A stretch of DNA of 13,852 nucleotides, taken from NCBI GenBank assembly GCA_003167475.1, contig PMTB01000216.1, positions 5,432 to 19,283 of the forward strand. Reading direction: 5' to 3'. A program made the translations under genes and the position numbers. This DNA is from a candidate division FCPU426 bacterium (GTDB lineage Bacteria; Oederibacteriota; PGYV01; Palsa-1178). The notes beneath the pieces were generated by a model. That model was not told where the DNA came from. It searched no databases and saw nothing but the letters and a program-made list of their open reading frames with translations. This document shows, in pieces, positions 13,375 through 13,852 of this stretch. Each line of letters opens with the position of its first letter. The stretch's first letter is position 1.

Positions 13375-13852
13375 ATGGAACTTAACAAACAGACCATAGA
13401 ACAGCTGCACACGCAGCTTATAGAGAAGAAGATAAAGCCTTCGGAGATTCTTGACAGCGTTTATAAGCGCATTGAATCGATAGATTCAAAGGTTAAGGCT
13501 TACCTCATGCTTACAAAGGACTTGGCTTACGATATGGCGAAAAAGGCCGAGGACCGAATAATGAAAAATGACAATGTTACGGACTTGACCGGCATACCCA
13601 TCGGGATAAAGGACAATATGTGCCTTGAAGGATTTGATACGACCTGCGCGGCTCAGATGCTTAAGGGTTACAAGCCGCCTTATACAGCTACCGCTTTGAA
13701 CAACCTTATTGAAGCCGGGGCTATATTTACCGGCAAACTCAATATGGACGAGTTTGCTTTTGGTTCTTCAACCGAGAATTCATCTTTCCAGACCACATGC
13801 AATCCGTGGGATTTGTCCCGCGTACCGGGCGGCTCTTCGGGCGGTTCCGCTG
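13375..13852 (+). CDS. gatA: Asp-tRNA(Asn)/Glu-tRNA(Gln) amidotransferase subunit A, 3'-truncated by the window edge
   Basis: GatA is the glutaminase/amidase subunit of GatCAB. It frees ammonia from glutamine and passes it to GatB. The visible 159 residues include the amidase-signature catalytic Lys79 in PIGIKDN and the Gly/Ser-rich PGGSSGGS (151-158) with cis-Ser154, plus GKLNMDEFAFGSSTENS (120-136), all as expected. The catalytic nucleophile Ser would be about 20 residues beyond the window end. AAAGGTG (13364-13370) lies four bases before the ATG. It belongs to the gat operon behind gatC, with the heptad hairpin between them. Confidence 0.97.
   Translation, partial: MELNKQTIEQLHTQLIEKKIKPSEILDSVYKRIESIDSKVKAYLMLTKDLAYDMAKKAEDRIMKNDNVTDLTGIPIGIKDNMCLEGFDTTCAAQMLKGYKPPYTATALNNLIEAGAIFTGKLNMDEFAFGSSTENSSFQTTCNPWDLSRVPGGSSGGSA

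Overview
The window looks like a chromosomal segment from an uncultivated, probably Gram-negative bacterium. Every supported gene lies on the + strand. Codon use leans on ATA for Ile and AGG for Arg, and base composition is intermediate. Several genes start with TTG behind a good Shine-Dalgarno site. I cannot name the phylum from sequence alone; lineages known mainly from metagenomes, such as Omnitrophota, Elusimicrobiota or Goldbacteria, are only a guess.

Layout. Positions 1-818 hold the 3' part of an ABC-2 type exporter permease. Positions 977-1813 encode a secreted TPR protein with a long Lys/Asp and Gln/Gly low-complexity region, behind a near-consensus sigma-70 promoter. Positions 1928-3868 encode a DinG/XPD-type Fe-S helicase. 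Positions 4054-10609 form an apparently single seven-gene transcription unit with overlapping or nearly touching genes: bacteriohemerythrin, MEMO-like protein, iron-dependent alcohol dehydrogenase, GT-C membrane glycosyltransferase, small cupin, a second GT-C-like membrane protein with a TPR-like tail, and a membrane-anchored protein of unknown function. Positions 10770-11123 encode a small GGQ release-factor-like protein. Positions 11351-12315 hold an HTH-nucleotidyltransferase/HEPN pair with operator-like repeats on its promoter. Positions 12399-12716 hold an AT-rich orphan ORF. The window ends with gatC and the 5' part of gatA.

The most unusual content lies between genes. (1) Three paired inverted palindromes carry GTAG (or ATAG) at the foot of the hairpin, as in REP/REPIN elements. 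They differ in stem sequence but keep their base pairing. Two of these pairs flank the GGQ gene. (2) Three arrays have an exact 7-base period: GTTC/GAAC heptads at 1821-1910 and 12943-12967, and AGTTTTA-type heptads at 13281-13350. Two are folded into long inverted repeats, and all three end a few bases upstream of a ribosome binding site. (3) An exact match to the sigma-54 -24/-12 consensus lies upstream of gatC, so the predicted transcript would begin inside a heptad array. (4) A 14-base direct repeat with 21-base spacing covers the -10 and start region of the HTH-NTase/HEPN operon.

Functionally the window mixes housekeeping (gatCA, dinG), envelope or glycan-related membrane functions, a possible metal/oxygen-linked operon, and a candidate toxin-antitoxin-like module. 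There are no rRNA or tRNA genes, CRISPR arrays or recognisable transposase genes.
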